Numbered from the stretch's first letter, positions 51,304 to 62,736 are shown. The stretch: 64,000 nucleotides of DNA from Tremella fuciformis (GCA_032768795.1 CP136492.1:248001-312000), one strand, 5' to 3'. Notes: generated by a model from the letters alone, not told the origin. Program-made: numbers and translations.

Positions 51304-52307
51304 TGTTGCCAGTTGGTGGAGAGCATTGTACAGTACTGTGCAAAAACTCATGCGGTGTCGACGCCCTCCTTGAGGTGTCGACTATCGGGGCAATTTCGGA
51401 CGCGGGCCAGGGCCCTTTGATGCCAAAACACTGACGGGTCCGACACGGAGACACGAAACGCCTGTCTCCTGTCCGGGCTGCTTGACTGGCCGCGGCGACG
51501 AGAGTCATCCTGCACGCCATGAGTGGTGTGTTCGTTTCAGCCCCCAAGCAAGAAAAGAGCGGGAGGGCCTACTTCGCTCTTGTCGCCCCTGTCAGGCAGG
51601 CCGTGTTCGACCATAACCACGGTGAGCTGACTCGCGAACTTTAGCCCGTCGATGACTGCTGAAGGGGACGATTGGGACGTTCATTCTGTCCACTCGAGGC
51701 TGCACTTGCAAAGACGCCATTTAGGCGTTCAGAAGGTGTTACCTTCGTGACGAGCCTGCACGGCGCCGCGACTAAAACCACTTTTTGTTTTTCTTTATAG
51801 CTTCTCCGTGCTATCTCCGTGCGATGCATGCCCGAGGCGCTGCTGGTTCATGCTGTCGGCCGGCTTCCACATTGTCTGCCTGCCGTTATCGCGCCACGAG
51901 CGCCACTCACCGACGAAGCGAGATTCTAGAAGCACTCCTTACATCCTAAGCGAGCTTTCGTCTGGCAGACTACCAAAGTCCCAGCAAAGCTACGTTTCAG
52001 AACCTGAGTTAGCGAGTTCTGTCTTCTCGACCGAAAGGGAGGGCCTTGACTGGGAGAAAGAATCTCAAAACGCTTTAGCATCCCTTCACTCAATACGGAG
52101 CTGTTCAAAAGGGAAGCGCGATTCCAAGTCGCCAGCTGTTTCAGCTCCTTTGCTCAAGGGCTTCGTGCGGAGTTACTACGAACTTTGCCCCCTATCCCAG
52201 TGATCCACCTTTTGCGTTCTCGTAGACTCTTAAGTGGATAGAGTGTATGCCACCGCCCCCGCGACTAGATTCACTCACTCATAGGTGCAGCCAACAGCAC
52301 AGCAACG
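51304..52307. other. Intergenic with a possible small ORF
   Basis: A plus-strand frame from an ATG at 51850 to 52203 (about 117 codons, SLHSIRSCSKGKRDSKSPAV) has a Ser/Lys-rich end, but no counterpart elsewhere in the window. It may be an exon or decayed copy. Otherwise nothing seen. Confidence 0.35.
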
Positions 52308-53707
52308 ATGAGCCAGCAGCCCGACGATGCCAACAACTTTGATCCTTGGGATCTACTTCGGGAAGACCTTAGTGGGACAAATGTCACAGCGCCAAACCCA
52401 GGGCTCCGACTTCCTTACGATCCATGGCTTGACCGGAATCAAGGGTCACAGTATGTTAACCCAGCAGACCTGATTGCCTTGGGCAACCCGGAGCTTCACC
52501 CTCCGATACGCGTTCTCAGCGAGCCCTTCCGCCGAGATGCAAGTTCCGACCATGCAGCTTGCAGCGACACGAATTCAGAGGGGCTTGCGATAAGCAGGCC
52601 GCTGACACCTGTTCTCCCCGACCACTACGACGACCGCAACGCTTTTTCTGCTCAGTCCAGCCCCGGGGCAGGCAGCTCATTCAGACTCCGTTCAAGTCGC
52701 TTGCTGGTACCCGGTCCATCACGGCGAGACAGGCGAGACAGGCGAGACGGAATGCATAGCTCCAGAACGACCTCAACAGAATCCAGCACGCATTCAAGCT
52801 TGACGGGCCACTCGGGTTCGGCACCCACGGAATCGAGGGGTCTCCGAGCCAGACTGCCCGACAGGGGAAAAGAATTGGTCAAACGGGCTGACACTGACGA
52901 CTACATTCCGGAACCGGGGTTCTGGGACTCGACTCTGAAAGTCGAGTCTGCTCTCCCCGACGATGGTTCTACCACAATTGCAATGCAAGTCAGTCCGGTA
53001 GTTACTGTGACTCAAAGGGATGTGAGCTCCATTGGGCATAGGCTTGTGTTATTGCCGACATCCGACAGAACGGTGCCACGGGAAGTGTTGGAACATATAG
53101 CAGACCTTGGCAAAGAGCTTTGGGACAAGCAACTGGACGACATAACAGAACCTCCTTGGTCTATACCAGTCAAAGGTTTCGCTGAGGTGCAGAACTCTGC
53201 CGCGAATTATTCGATCTCTGCGTGAGAACAGCCCGGGGCACTTTGGGCAGTACACACACTTGGGCAAACAGGTACCGTGACACGGTAGCCGCGCTGGACA
53301 GGTCCCTTCAGCCTTATACGCAGGCAAACGTGACCAAGGAGAACATCACCATTGCTGGTATCAATCGTTCTTTGAGCCTTGACCCCCACTATTCGTCTCT
53401 CAATCTCAAAGTCACTCGGGCCAACCCCAATGTTTGGCTGACCTCGCAAAAGTGGCCCAGAGGCGGTGCGACTTGGGAGTTGTACATGTCTGGTAGCCCA
53501 AGGCCGGTCCCGGCGGACAAGCTGATACTCACAACGTGGAACGAAATGCGCAGGCGAATGAAAGAGGTGAAAGCGGCTTTCGCCTCTATCACAGACTTGC
53601 CTGACGAGGACGACGGTCCAAGTAGGCAGGAAGTGGAAGAAGACGTGATCGCGAAAGCGATAGGAGACCAAGTAGACAAAGTAGCCTTGGAGCGCGGTAG
53701 TTGGTAG
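52308..53707 (+). CDS. Array family subgroup D (D1), spliced
   Basis: Exons 52308-53221 and 53272-53707 with a 50-nt GTGAGA...ACAG intron; 449 aa. The head is acidic (NNFDPWDLLREDLSG), the middle Ser/Arg-rich with a triple RRDRRDRRDG repeat and a Ser/Thr stretch. The C-terminal module reads STTIAMQVSPVVTVTQRD, GHRLVLLPTSDRTVPREVLE, HIADLGKELWDKQLDD (helix Trp), then after the intron YRDTVAALDRSLQPYTQ, HYSSLNLKVTRANPNVWL and a last helix. The strand-strand-helix(W) order matches D2-D4 and, more loosely, subgroup C. Splicing is supported by the exact frame join. Function unknown. Confidence 0.7.
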
Positions 53708-54686
53708 CTCTAGCTCTGCATCAGGGAGGCGGAACTGTGGCATATGGGTCTATGTGACGTTGTCTATCACTCCTCCCACCTACTCGACTTTGACACTCAG
53801 GATCAGACATATAGCTCCGTTCATCGCGCAGGGTCTTGCCGAAGACCCTCACCTCCCAAAGTGTCAGCTTGCGGTTGTATGCTAGCTCGATTGGTCCGGG
53901 CGATGACCCGCATGCACACGTACCTGTAACGGATCTGGTTTGCAGGCAATATGTCGCGCAACGATACATTGTCCCTCCCAGTCTCAGTAGTCATTTGCGA
54001 CAGGCCGCGCACCTCTCGTTTCTCGTCCAGGCAATGGGGCTGTGTTTGGACAAGACTCCATCCGGCCTGCCGGGTGTGCGCGTCCAATCTGAAGCACCAA
54101 TTACATTTACACTCATAGAACGGGTCCCTTGGTGTCAGGCATCTCCTCCTCAACCCTTCTCGAAACGCCCATTCCCCTTCTATCGTAGTCCGTCCGTTGC
54201 CCACACTCTCCCTCTCCCTTCTCCTACATCCTCAATCGCATGACCGGGAGACGAAGGGATGGGTGGGCGTGACAGCGACGTGTGGACAAGTCATTTGATG
54301 GTGGCTGCGATAGTCGATGGACAAGGAACCATGACTCGGTCGGAGCGATGAAGTCACTATTCTCCCATCACCGGAAAGCCCGCACGGACCCCGCGCCCAA
54401 ATTGGCAGACCCGCAATGAGGTACTGTTGGCCGTCTGTCAGCATCGAGACCGGCGACAGATACTGCCTCCCGCATCGCATCCTGCTGACGGACGCACCGG
54501 GCTATGATGCAGAGGCGAGTCTTCTTGCCTTTGTTGTCGAGAACAATGGTTGATCTCGAATTGGATTCTCTGCGAAGCGATTCCACCTGGGTGAAACACC
54601 TCTTTCCCCCCCCCTCCCCCCATAGTTCCTGCTGGTATTCCCAGAAAGAGACACCACACCACGTCCGGTTAATAAGTAACAACCAC
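53708..54686. other. Intergenic, about 1 kb
   Basis: No gene supported. A C/T-rich leader (C runs at 54606-54620) precedes D2. An upstream in-frame ATG at 54504 exists but lies before this leader. Confidence 0.4.
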
Positions 54687-55985
54687 ATGACATCCAACAT
54701 GGACCAGAATCCCGGAGACATTCGTCGCCGCTCGACGACTGGGGATTTCTCTTTTGAGAAAACAGAGGAGTTAGGCCGCGAAGAGCAAGCGCTTCTCCTG
54801 GCACTTAGTGACCCCGATCCAGTCCTGCCGCGACGTTCAACAACACCCGCAGTTTCGACCAGGACGACTGCACTGCAGAGCTCTGCTCAACAGGATCAGC
54901 CCTTGGATCAATACAGTTGGCCCGTCTTGCAGCCACCCACTCCAACCTTTGACCCCACTTGGACCGGAGACGGAGACGAAGTGGATGATCTGGACCCCTA
55001 TTCCTCCTCGTACCCTTATCCAGCGAGTGGGACAGTGTCGCCGTCACAGCTCCTATTAAATCCCGAGGAGCCTACCTTTCTGAACCTCACCGACATCACT
55101 ACAGCCAGCCGCTCTACCACGCCCAGCTCCAGGCAGAATCTTCAGGTACCTGGTGGCAGGGGAGCAGGGCGAGGCCGGAGGCCTCATCGCATGCCCGGCT
55201 CATCGGACTCCTCTGGCTCCGGTTCTGGCTCAAACCCAAGCTCGACCGCCCGTAGCTCAAGGGCAAGCTCCAGCGCTAGGCGGCTTCTGAGACCAGCACC
55301 GACGATCCCATACGTGGCCGCTGGTCCATCTTCGGCCCAGGCCGTCAGCAGTGCTGGCCCAACCGCAGTCAGCCCGATGACGCCCGACGCCGCGTCTTGG
55401 AACATTAACATCGAGGTCCCCCCCATTTTGTATATGCAAAGGCATCAATTGTCAGTGAATTATGACATCCGTGTTGCCGAGCGCTCACAAAGTTCCGCTC
55501 TGCCCAGCTTTACAGATCAAGTGCTGCAGCTCGTGAGACGCTTTTGGGCTCCGAGCCGCTTGCCGGACTCAACGAAAAGCCGGATTGAGACGAATGTCTC
55601 GAGATATCTCAAGGCCTGTGAAGCTTTCTTGCACCATAAGAATGGTCCAGACAAGATGGAGGAGCTGTTCGAAAAATACTCTCAGTCCCGATCCTCACTC
55701 GCCGAGGAGATGTCAGGCCTCGTTAATAGCATACGGGCCTCACGGGAGCACGCCGTCAGATGCGCCCAGCAAGCGTTAATGAGCAGTCCTACGTTGATTG
55801 TCAGTGCAGATCCCACTACGTTTGTTCTCGACTGCGAGATCAAGCCGTTGGGGCGCAACAAGTGGGAGCTCCTCACGCCCGGTACCGAGATTCAAGGATG
55901 GGTTGACAGGCCCTTACAAGCTATGCAACAGCATCTGCAAGAGAAAGCCACCAGTCTCGATCGTATCATCAGGATGTATGGGTAG
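54687..55985 (+). CDS. Array family subgroup D (D2)
   Basis: 432 aa from the ATG at 54687 (an in-frame ATG at 54504 would add 61 residues). The order matches D1: a head with DFSFEKTEELGREEQALLLA, a Pro/Thr/Ser-rich middle, a Gly/Arg then Ser/Arg block (PGGRGAGRGRRPHR, then SSTARSSRASSSARRL), then the module: SWNINIEVPPILYMQRHQLS, VNYDIRVAERSQSSALP, FTDQVLQLVRRFWAPSRLPD (helix Trp), TNVSRYLKACEAFLHHKNG, TTFVLDCEIKPLGRNKWELL and a closing helix. No known domain. The GRGR block could bind nucleic acid. Function unknown. Confidence 0.7.
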   Translation: MTSNMDQNPGDIRRRSTTGDFSFEKTEELGREEQALLLALSDPDPVLPRRSTTPAVSTRTTALQSSAQQDQPLDQYSWPVLQPPTPTFDPTWTGDGDEVDDLDPYSSSYPYPASGTVSPSQLLLNPEEPTFLNLTDITTASRSTTPSSRQNLQVPGGRGAGRGRRPHRMPGSSDSSGSGSGSNPSSTARSSRASSSARRLLRPAPTIPYVAAGPSSAQAVSSAGPTAVSPMTPDAASWNINIEVPPILYMQRHQLSVNYDIRVAERSQSSALPSFTDQVLQLVRRFWAPSRLPDSTKSRIETNVSRYLKACEAFLHHKNGPDKMEELFEKYSQSRSSLAEEMSGLVNSIRASREHAVRCAQQALMSSPTLIVSADPTTFVLDCEIKPLGRNKWELLTPGTEIQGWVDRPLQAMQQHLQEKATSLDRIIRMYG

Positions 55986-56405
55986 ACCTCGGTCACTTTT
56001 GCGTTGTGCTAAACGCATCTTAGCGGACGGTCGACGAGCCGCGCTCCTTCACAACGTTCGAGGGACCCTCAGCAAACGCGTTGTCATGCGCGCTCTCTCG
56101 TCAGTGTTCATGCATGTCATCCACGTCTGCTACCATGAGAAGCAGTTGCACGTCCAAACACCATAATGTCCTCTACTGAACAGCGTGTGCAAACTATCAT
56201 ATGGGTGGCGGAGGTAGAGAGGTAGAGAAGCAAGCGTTCCCATATCGTCAATACGTAGAGGCCAAAGCGCGAGAATGTCAAGGTCTGTGCTTTGACGCGT
56301 TGCAGCGGGCACACCAGGTTTGGTGGGGTGTGGTTGGCGCCGCTCACCGGTGTCGGGAGGTTCCACAGCTTGCCGCACTCTTGAAGTAGCCATTCCGCAT
56401 CTCGA
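55986..56405. other. Intergenic, no gene seen
   Basis: Nothing beyond the presumed terminator of D2. Confidence 0.4.
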
Positions 56406-57007
56406 ATGGCCACAACCAAACGGACTGCCCCCGCAGTCGGCTGCACGGCACTACGTCAGTCCCTGTGCCGACACGGACCTCCAGGAACAACGGAATGTAC
56501 CGGCAGCATCTACCATTGGCGGACTCCTCAAAGTGCCATCTTCGAAGGCCTCAAGTCGCCGCGGCTCCTTCGGAAGTGCGAGCAGCCGGAGCTCGACTCC
56601 AGCGTGGGGTCAGCCTCAAAGAGACCAACTAATCGCATCGGGAAGATTTCCAGAAAGCCTCGCCGCTCCTGGGCACCCAAATGTGCTCTCATGTAGGACC
56701 ATTCGCAACTGGAGGGGATTTGATCAACGTAGCCTTCGACACTCAGCTTGTGTGGACTCAGTCTGGCCTGACATGCTCCTGTTACCACATGAACATCAGA
56801 GTGGAGATTCAACGTGCGAACGCGGAGGAATTTGCTGACTTGTGCTCGAATCTGACGCGGGAGGCTTTCCAAGTGTACATACATAACCATGAGCTTTCGC
56901 TGTTCTCAGATGACTCAACCATTGATGTTGTCATGCAACGCCCAGTCTATTGTCTGCGTCGTAGGATGGCGTTGGAGAGCAAGAGCATGGGCAAATGGAC
57001 TACATAA
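56406..57007 (+). pseudogene. Frame-shifted subgroup D copy
   Basis: One frame (to about 56680) has a D-like Ser/Arg block (SSKASSRRGSFGSASSRSST) ending LAAPGHPNVLS. The family-like continuation (VGPFATGGDLINVAFDTQLV, then HMNIRVEIQRANAEEFADLC) is in the next frame, up to a TAA at 57005. No GT-AG intron joins them well and the ATG at 56406 is in yet another frame. Head and C-terminal helices are shortened. Best read as a decayed D gene, though an unusual intron cannot be excluded. Confidence 0.5.
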
Positions 57008-57470
57008 CTGCTGGGTTCGTTGATGCAATCAGTGAGATATTCAGGCTGAAACCCGTATTCGAGTACGCCTAAACTTCTTTTCTCGGGAGGGCTCGTCAGT
57101 CTACAGTACATCTCATGTCATCCGGCAATGAACTTATGGCGAGCCTGGGGGACACTCGTTTCGTCCGGGTGATGGTCGCCAGGTCAGCCGCTCAACTGCA
57201 ACAGGGATTGAGCCCGATGTGGATCAACCGCCGACATTACAGTGGATCGCCGGGTGCGGAAGTCCTCTGTCCAGTTTTGTTTAGCATAAATTCCATGCTG
57301 TTCCATTCGAATGAAAGGAGGGAGGACACTGGAAGGCAAAGCTCCACACCTGACCAGGGTGTCGTCTGCCTCGCCCTATTCTTGACATATTTCCCCTCGC
57401 CAGGCCTTGCTTGCTCACTCACGCTGGCCACGTCAGTGATCGTGCTGACACACGTCTGATCACAAGCACA
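57008..57470. other. Intergenic, no gene seen
   Basis: C/T-rich end next to the D3 ATG. No other feature. Confidence 0.4.
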
Positions 57471-58871
57471 ATGAGCAGGCAGCTTGACGACACCCTTTCC
57501 AATCAGCTTGCTGACGCAGATGCCCCGTATGGGGTATTCTCTTCGTTTGCCGAGGAGTTTGATTTGACGATGGGCGCCCAAACTTGTGAGGTCAAACTTC
57601 CGGAAGAGGACCAGGTTGTGAATGACTTGGGTCCACAGACCGTCGCAGGGCCCAGCGGCACCGCCAATGCACACGCGTCGCTCGGTGGGAAAATACCTGC
57701 AAAAGATGGTGTACAGTCTGAAGAAGCCCCCACCGCCACCGGTCTCATTGGTCTTCCCGAGACCATTGAGCATCAGCTTGACGAAGCCGCGGAGCTGCTT
57801 GTCCCCTTCACTGACATGGGCATCTCAAGTGCCGGTGGAGCAGCTGTCTTTCCAGTCGTCGAAACGTATGACTGTTCTGGACAAATGTCACATACACAGC
57901 TCCTGGCGCCAGGAGAGTTTCTCTTCGAAGGCCCCACGGAGCCCGCGAGTTATGACGAGACAGCGCCTGCAGCTGACACAAGCGCTCCGCATCAATCGAA
58001 GTCAGGTGCGGGCTCTTTTCTACGCGTACCGAGGGGAAAGGGCCCATCGGGGACAAGCTCTCGAAGTAGTAGTTCCCGCACCTCAAGCTCCAATTCTCGC
58101 TCCAGTTCCGACTCAGGCCGGAGACAGAGCCGGGTGCAGAAGTCGGTCGCCAGAGTTTCTTCGGAGAGGATGCCAATCCGCGCTGGTTTTGTAGAGAGCA
58201 GGCCCTTTGCAAACCAATCACTTGGCCCGCTGGGACGGTCAGTGAATGAAGCCACATTGCCCTTATCTGGGGGTAAAGCAACCATTAGTATCAAATTCTG
58301 TCTATTCCTAGAAGCTCTGAGTCATGGCGTTAAAATGAGGCGTCCGTCCATTAGCGCGCACACCATTTCCGGGCCTCCGGCGAGTCAGGAATGGATAGCG
58401 AGGATTACTGGGGTAGCGAAAGTGTCCTGGGATGAGGCCACAGGAGGCAAAGATCTCCCGGAATTGGTCTCCGCTCAAACGGTATCTCAAGCCACCACTG
58501 CGGCACAATCTCTGGTCAAACTTTGTAAGAAATATTATGCCAAACGGTTCGATGCGACCGTATTTGACGGCAGGTACACAGACCTCCTGAACGCGACCAG
58601 AAGCGCGATCATATCTTTTTGTCAAGAAGACGCTGAATTCGAAGAGAACGTCGTGAAGAAGACGAGGCAGACACTGGAACACGATTTCGGAGCTCACATT
58701 GGTCAGCATTTTGAGATCGTTCGCGCAGAGCCAACTTTTGTTCTCTCCATCCCAGGACTGACGTCCAAAGGAGAAGCGCATATCTCAGAGCATCAGTTAC
58801 ATGACACGCCAGTACTGTTCACAGGTGACGCACTGTATCAAACAATGTCGGATCGACTTGCTGGCATCTGA
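57471..58871 (+). CDS. Array family subgroup D (D3)
   Basis: 466 aa, no intron, ATG at 57471. It has an acidic, Ala/Gly-rich head (FSSFAEEFDLTMG, DLGPQTVAGPSGTA), a sharp Ser/Arg block (GTSSRSSSSRTSSSNSRSS followed by DSGRRQSRVQKS) near residues 195-230, then the module: GKATISIKFCLFLEALSHG, PSISAHTISGPPASQEWIAR, VAKVSWDEATGGKDLPELV, LVKLCKKYYAKRFD, a long acidic helix and HFEIVRAEPTFVLSIPG. It shares layout with D2/D4, with weaker match at the helix Trp. A nuclear, disordered-head protein is plausible. Function unknown. Confidence 0.7.
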   Translation: MSRQLDDTLSNQLADADAPYGVFSSFAEEFDLTMGAQTCEVKLPEEDQVVNDLGPQTVAGPSGTANAHASLGGKIPAKDGVQSEEAPTATGLIGLPETIEHQLDEAAELLVPFTDMGISSAGGAAVFPVVETYDCSGQMSHTQLLAPGEFLFEGPTEPASYDETAPAADTSAPHQSKSGAGSFLRVPRGKGPSGTSSRSSSSRTSSSNSRSSSDSGRRQSRVQKSVARVSSERMPIRAGFVESRPFANQSLGPLGRSVNEATLPLSGGKATISIKFCLFLEALSHGVKMRRPSISAHTISGPPASQEWIARITGVAKVSWDEATGGKDLPELVSAQTVSQATTAAQSLVKLCKKYYAKRFDATVFDGRYTDLLNATRSAIISFCQEDAEFEENVVKKTRQTLEHDFGAHIGQHFEIVRAEPTFVLSIPGLTSKGEAHISEHQLHDTPVLFTGDALYQTMSDRLAGI

Positions 58872-59392
58872 CCTTGCTTTGGCATCTCCATCGGAAATAC
58901 TGGCGGGGGATGCTTTGGAAGTAAGGCCACACTATGTTCCAATCTTTGCTCAGTTTTGACGGTATGCATCTTTATTCTGCGCCGGCTCTTGCGCATTGTA
59001 GGTATTGTCAATGATCCTGGCTGTGAGATCTGGCCAGAAGCTCCTCGCCCAACACCTTCCCCAAGATCGCTTTTCCCTTCCCCTGGACGGCTTTACCACG
59101 GGTAAACCCGCTTCCTCCAGCCGAAGCCTCTGTGAAACATGCGCTCCAAGGTTAGTTGGCGCTTGGGAGACGTTTGAATCATGCTTCCTCCCCTAAAGTC
59201 AAGAAGTTTGGACGGAGGCTCGAGTTCTTAGCGTCTTTTGCTATCCTGCATGAAAGGAGATCTTCCGTCTTCTTTCACGCGAAGCTCTCCACTCGACTTG
59301 ACCTTCGCAGTCGCAGTCGCAGAAGAGAGAGGACGCGGCCTCGCCTCATTCCTCTTGAAAGATCACCACAACTCCCAGCGAGGCTAGGCAGC
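58872..59392. other. Intergenic, no gene seen
   Basis: The D4 frame is open upstream without an ATG; otherwise nothing. Confidence 0.4.
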
Positions 59393-60901
59393 ATGAACCA
59401 GGAGCAAGAACAGATAAACCCAGCTGGGTCACCTCCCGGCCACAGGTCCCGCCACAATTCCACCTCTCTCATCGAGGTATTCGATTTGACAGGGTCACCG
59501 ATAGGGCTAAACGACTTATTGTCTGAGGGTTTTGACCAGTCTCCAGTGAACCCCAGCATGGAAGGCAAAAGTACTACCCACACAGCACCAGATGAACGCA
59601 CTGACATAAGTGGTCCGGTCCCTCCTTCTTCCATGTACCGGACGCTCCCTGTCATTCAGACCCACTTCATCCCACCTGATGACGATGAGACATTTGATGG
59701 TGAGTATGAGAGCGACAGCAACTCGGAAGGCCCAAAGAGAAGCGGGCAGGCCACCCCCTTGCCCTTTCCTGAAAGTGAAACAGGCTATCGCGGCTGGGCT
59801 CCTGACTCGCCGTCACCGAAACTATTCCCGACGTTGCCAAGAGATGACTTCGAGGCAGCATGGCCCCCAACATTGAGTCGTGCCCTCGGAAGGCTAAGCG
59901 AGGCGGACCTCAGCTTCAATGAGACCGGCACTTCGAATGAGCATCTCACGGTGCCTCCTACGCGCACGGACAGCTTCAGGGCCCATAGGCGTAACGATTC
60001 GGGCTCGTCTCGGTCGACTTCTCGCTCGCATTCTGAGTCTGAATCTACCTCAGCGCGCAGGATGAGGAGCTCTATCGAGAAACCAAGGAGGAGGGATCGC
60101 AAGGGGTCAAAGCATCTTAACGACCTGCTGGGGCAGCCGCTCCAGGCTCTCGATGCCCCGAGCGAGAATGACCCGACGTTGGATGCGTTCAATGTAATAA
60201 GACTCTCTCTCCAGTTCTCCCCAATCTTCGATGTTTATTCGGCTGAGCAGAAGTTGGTATTCGCGGAGTACAGGTTCTCGGTGAGATCAGTCTCTGACAC
60301 CCATGCTGACGGGGATCTCTGTGCAGCTGTGTTGGAATTGGCGACGATTATTTGGAATGAGCATACGCCCACTCCCGAAGAGGACCGCCTCTGGCCAGAC
60401 GAGGAAAAAGCGGGGCGAGGCATCGCGGGATCGCTCTTCCGTGTCCTGACCGACTCGCGGAGCACTGCTCACACTGAGAGCTCATCAACTGGTGAAAGGG
60501 GCACGGCGAGGAGTCGACACGATCAGGCCAAAGATTCCTTCCTCTCCAAAATCGCCAAACTTGAGGAAAAGGTCGTTCGCGAGGTAGCCGAACGGTTGCC
60601 AGCTCGCCCCGAAGGCGATGGCACAGAAGTCATACTAACCCGAGCGAAACCAGATTACCTCTTTCGTGAAATGTCTGGATCCACTGCCACCCTACGATCA
60701 GTCGACCTGGACGGTGAAATAAACGAAATAGAGCCGGACGACTTCCAGGCGACAACGCACTGTCTCATCGACCCGATGCCTAGGGATGCTCAGTATCGAC
60801 GACCCGAGGGATCAGTGACCCCAATCTGGTCCTCTGTCGGATCAGACGATGGTATAGACCCCCAGTGCTTGCTGACTTCCATTCAGCAACTTGATCAGTG
60901 A
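59393..60901 (+). CDS. Array family subgroup D (D4), longest member
   Basis: 502 aa, no intron, ATG at 59393 (no earlier ATG in frame). The head contains STSLIEVFDLTGSPIGL and acidic stretches (DDDETFDGEYESDSNSEGPK), then a Ser/Arg block (NDSGSSRSTSRSHSESESTS followed by ARRMRSS and KPRRRDRKGSK). The module reads IRLSLQFSPIFDVYSAEQ, VFAEYRFSVRSVSDTHAD, LCAAVLELATIIWNEHTPTP (helix Trp), a helix SFLSKIAKLEEKVVREVAER and a terminal strand region. It is the best example of the combined RS block and strand-strand-helix(W) module. Function unknown. Confidence 0.7.
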   Translation: MNQEQEQINPAGSPPGHRSRHNSTSLIEVFDLTGSPIGLNDLLSEGFDQSPVNPSMEGKSTTHTAPDERTDISGPVPPSSMYRTLPVIQTHFIPPDDDETFDGEYESDSNSEGPKRSGQATPLPFPESETGYRGWAPDSPSPKLFPTLPRDDFEAAWPPTLSRALGRLSEADLSFNETGTSNEHLTVPPTRTDSFRAHRRNDSGSSRSTSRSHSESESTSARRMRSSIEKPRRRDRKGSKHLNDLLGQPLQALDAPSENDPTLDAFNVIRLSLQFSPIFDVYSAEQKLVFAEYRFSVRSVSDTHADGDLCAAVLELATIIWNEHTPTPEEDRLWPDEEKAGRGIAGSLFRVLTDSRSTAHTESSSTGERGTARSRHDQAKDSFLSKIAKLEEKVVREVAERLPARPEGDGTEVILTRAKPDYLFREMSGSTATLRSVDLDGEINEIEPDDFQATTHCLIDPMPRDAQYRRPEGSVTPIWSSVGSDDGIDPQCLLTSIQQLDQ

Positions 60902-61636
60902 GAAACCGAGGCACATACGCACTCGCTGCCTCCAAGAATGTATGCAGAGAGCGCAATTTTGGAGATTGGACGTATTTTACGCATATAGACCTGTTCTTCA
61001 CTCGTATCGCTGCGTACATGCACCTCGAACTCACGTTGGCAGACTTTATTTTCACACACTTGAGATGAAGGACAGCTAGCGGTAAAGTCACACCCTCCCG
61101 TCCGGCTCCTGACGCGGTTTGGTGCCCGCCCCCTAGATTTGGCTGCCAGGCCGCCCGTCAGGCCGGATCTGTCTATCCCGATCCAGAGGACTTCGTCTGT
61201 TCTTTCACCCCATGGGAAGCTCCCTTCGGATCACTTCGGTGCGCTCAGGCCCGTGCGCGATGTGCAGTGCATCCTGGCGGTCTTCCCATCTCTGCGCGCC
61301 TCTCGTATGGGGCCTAAAATTTCTGTCACAGGGTCTTTTCTCTGCAGCGCCTTCCACCTTTGTCTCTCACGCGCAGGTATTGACTGGCATCTCAAAGACT
61401 GTGGCAATACCCGCGCCCATGCGCGATGCCTGCGGTCCATCCTACACAATCCAAGCTCGTGCTCTGCACCCCACAATTCGAAGGCATCTGAATGTCAAAC
61501 TTCGAAACAGTTCGCCCTCTCAATAATTTTCAAAGGATTTGCTCTCCCCCCAAGTTATGTCAGAGACAATGTGAGGCCCTGCTCGCCACTCAAATTCTCT
61601 TGAACACTGTCATTCGATCAGCACATCTCTCAGCTC
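60902..61636. other. Intergenic, no gene seen
   Basis: A 154-codon plus-strand frame here has no ATG start and no family motif and is not called. Confidence 0.4.
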
Positions 61637-61644
61637 TATATAAG
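61637..61644 (+). promoter_or_regulatory. TATA box of D5
   Basis: CTATATAAG lies about 65-70 nt upstream of the ATG at 61708. It supports that ATG as the start of D5. Confidence 0.6.
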
Positions 61645-61707
61645 AAGCCTGAAGTGTGACTTTCGAGTTCTCGGACTCTTTCAAGCTGAAAACGGTTTCC
61701 CAAAGAT

Positions 61708-62699
61708 ATGCCATCACAATCCGACCAATGGCCCCAGAACGAAGAGTCGGACTATGGGTTTAGGGAGGGAAAGGTGGACGTGACGTTCGATATGAACATT
61801 GACTTTTGCAACAGAACCTCGCAAATCGGTGAGCCCGGGGTCCATCCTTGGACAGTCGCTGAAGGGCTCCAGGGGCTGAGTCCACCCATCAACAGCAAGA
61901 AGAAGGCCATGCAGCTGGTCGTCGAGTCTCAACACACCGTACACCTAGTCTGACTCGATTGTCTGACCGCGTTCAGAGAACCACACGATCATTTGCGCGT
62001 CATCTTCTTGAAGGCCCAGGCACAGACACGAACGATATTACGGACGACATGTCCTCGGCCCCTGAGATGCAGAACACAAACGGCGGCTCCCCCAGCTTCA
62101 ACCTTCTTGTGACCCTGCCGGAATCGAGTGAGCAGGTGATGAGCTCTGGCCCGGGCGCTGGAACCCATGAAGCCGCCAGTGGGACTAGGTCAGAGGACGC
62201 TGGCAAACTGCCTCACGGTACTCTGACTGCCACTTTCGCTCCAAGGTTTGGAACCGCCTCCCAGTCTAGCATGAAATTCAGAGGCTTCAGAGTGTATGTC
62301 TCAACGACCGGCGGCGAGGAGGAGACTCGGTGGGGTCGCCATTTGGAGACGATATTACAGCATAGCAGCAATCGGAAGGTATGGACAGAGGATCAAGGAA
62401 TTAGTGACAGCTTGACTGGGCTTCTGGAACACCTCACTGTCCTGCGGCGCAAGGCTTCTTCTCGCACCGTTGAGGAAAGCAGCTTGCCAAGCAAGATACG
62501 TTTGAAGCTGCAGCAGGCCTATGCGGACTTTGTTCAGGCGAGTCGATCGCTCCAAGTCGAGTTGCTGGAGAGAGCTTGTGACCGGTTCTCGAAGGACCAG
62601 CCTGCGGGACGACCAAGGAAGATCGAGTACATACAGCCAGTGTATGTCTCATACAGCGATTGCATTCGGGAGGAGCTCCCGAGTCCGTTCGACCATTGA
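61708..62699 (+). CDS. Array family subgroup D (D5), probably spliced
   Basis: Proposed exons 61708-61938 and 61977-62699 (38-nt intron GTACAC...TCAG with a CTGAC branch-like site, phase 0), 317 aa. Unspliced, the first frame stops at 61951-61953 and the second would start at the ATG at 62049. The head is short and lacks the Ser/Arg block. KVDVTFDMNIDFCNRTS, in exon 1, looks like the first strand of a module. Exon 2 has PHGTLTATFAPRFGTASQSS, MKFRGFRVYVSTTGGEEETR, RWGRHLETILQHSSNRKVW and a long helix KIRLKLQQAYADFVQASRSL. Function unknown; exon join moderately sure. Confidence 0.55.
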
Positions 62700-62736
62700 G
62701 GCATGAACGTGGCCTCAAACGGATTGTTTAGTAGCT

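Noticed and set aside
61139..61603. 154-codon plus-strand open frame
   Set aside because: Non-ATG start and no similarity to the array; the TATA box and ATG of D5 lie downstream.
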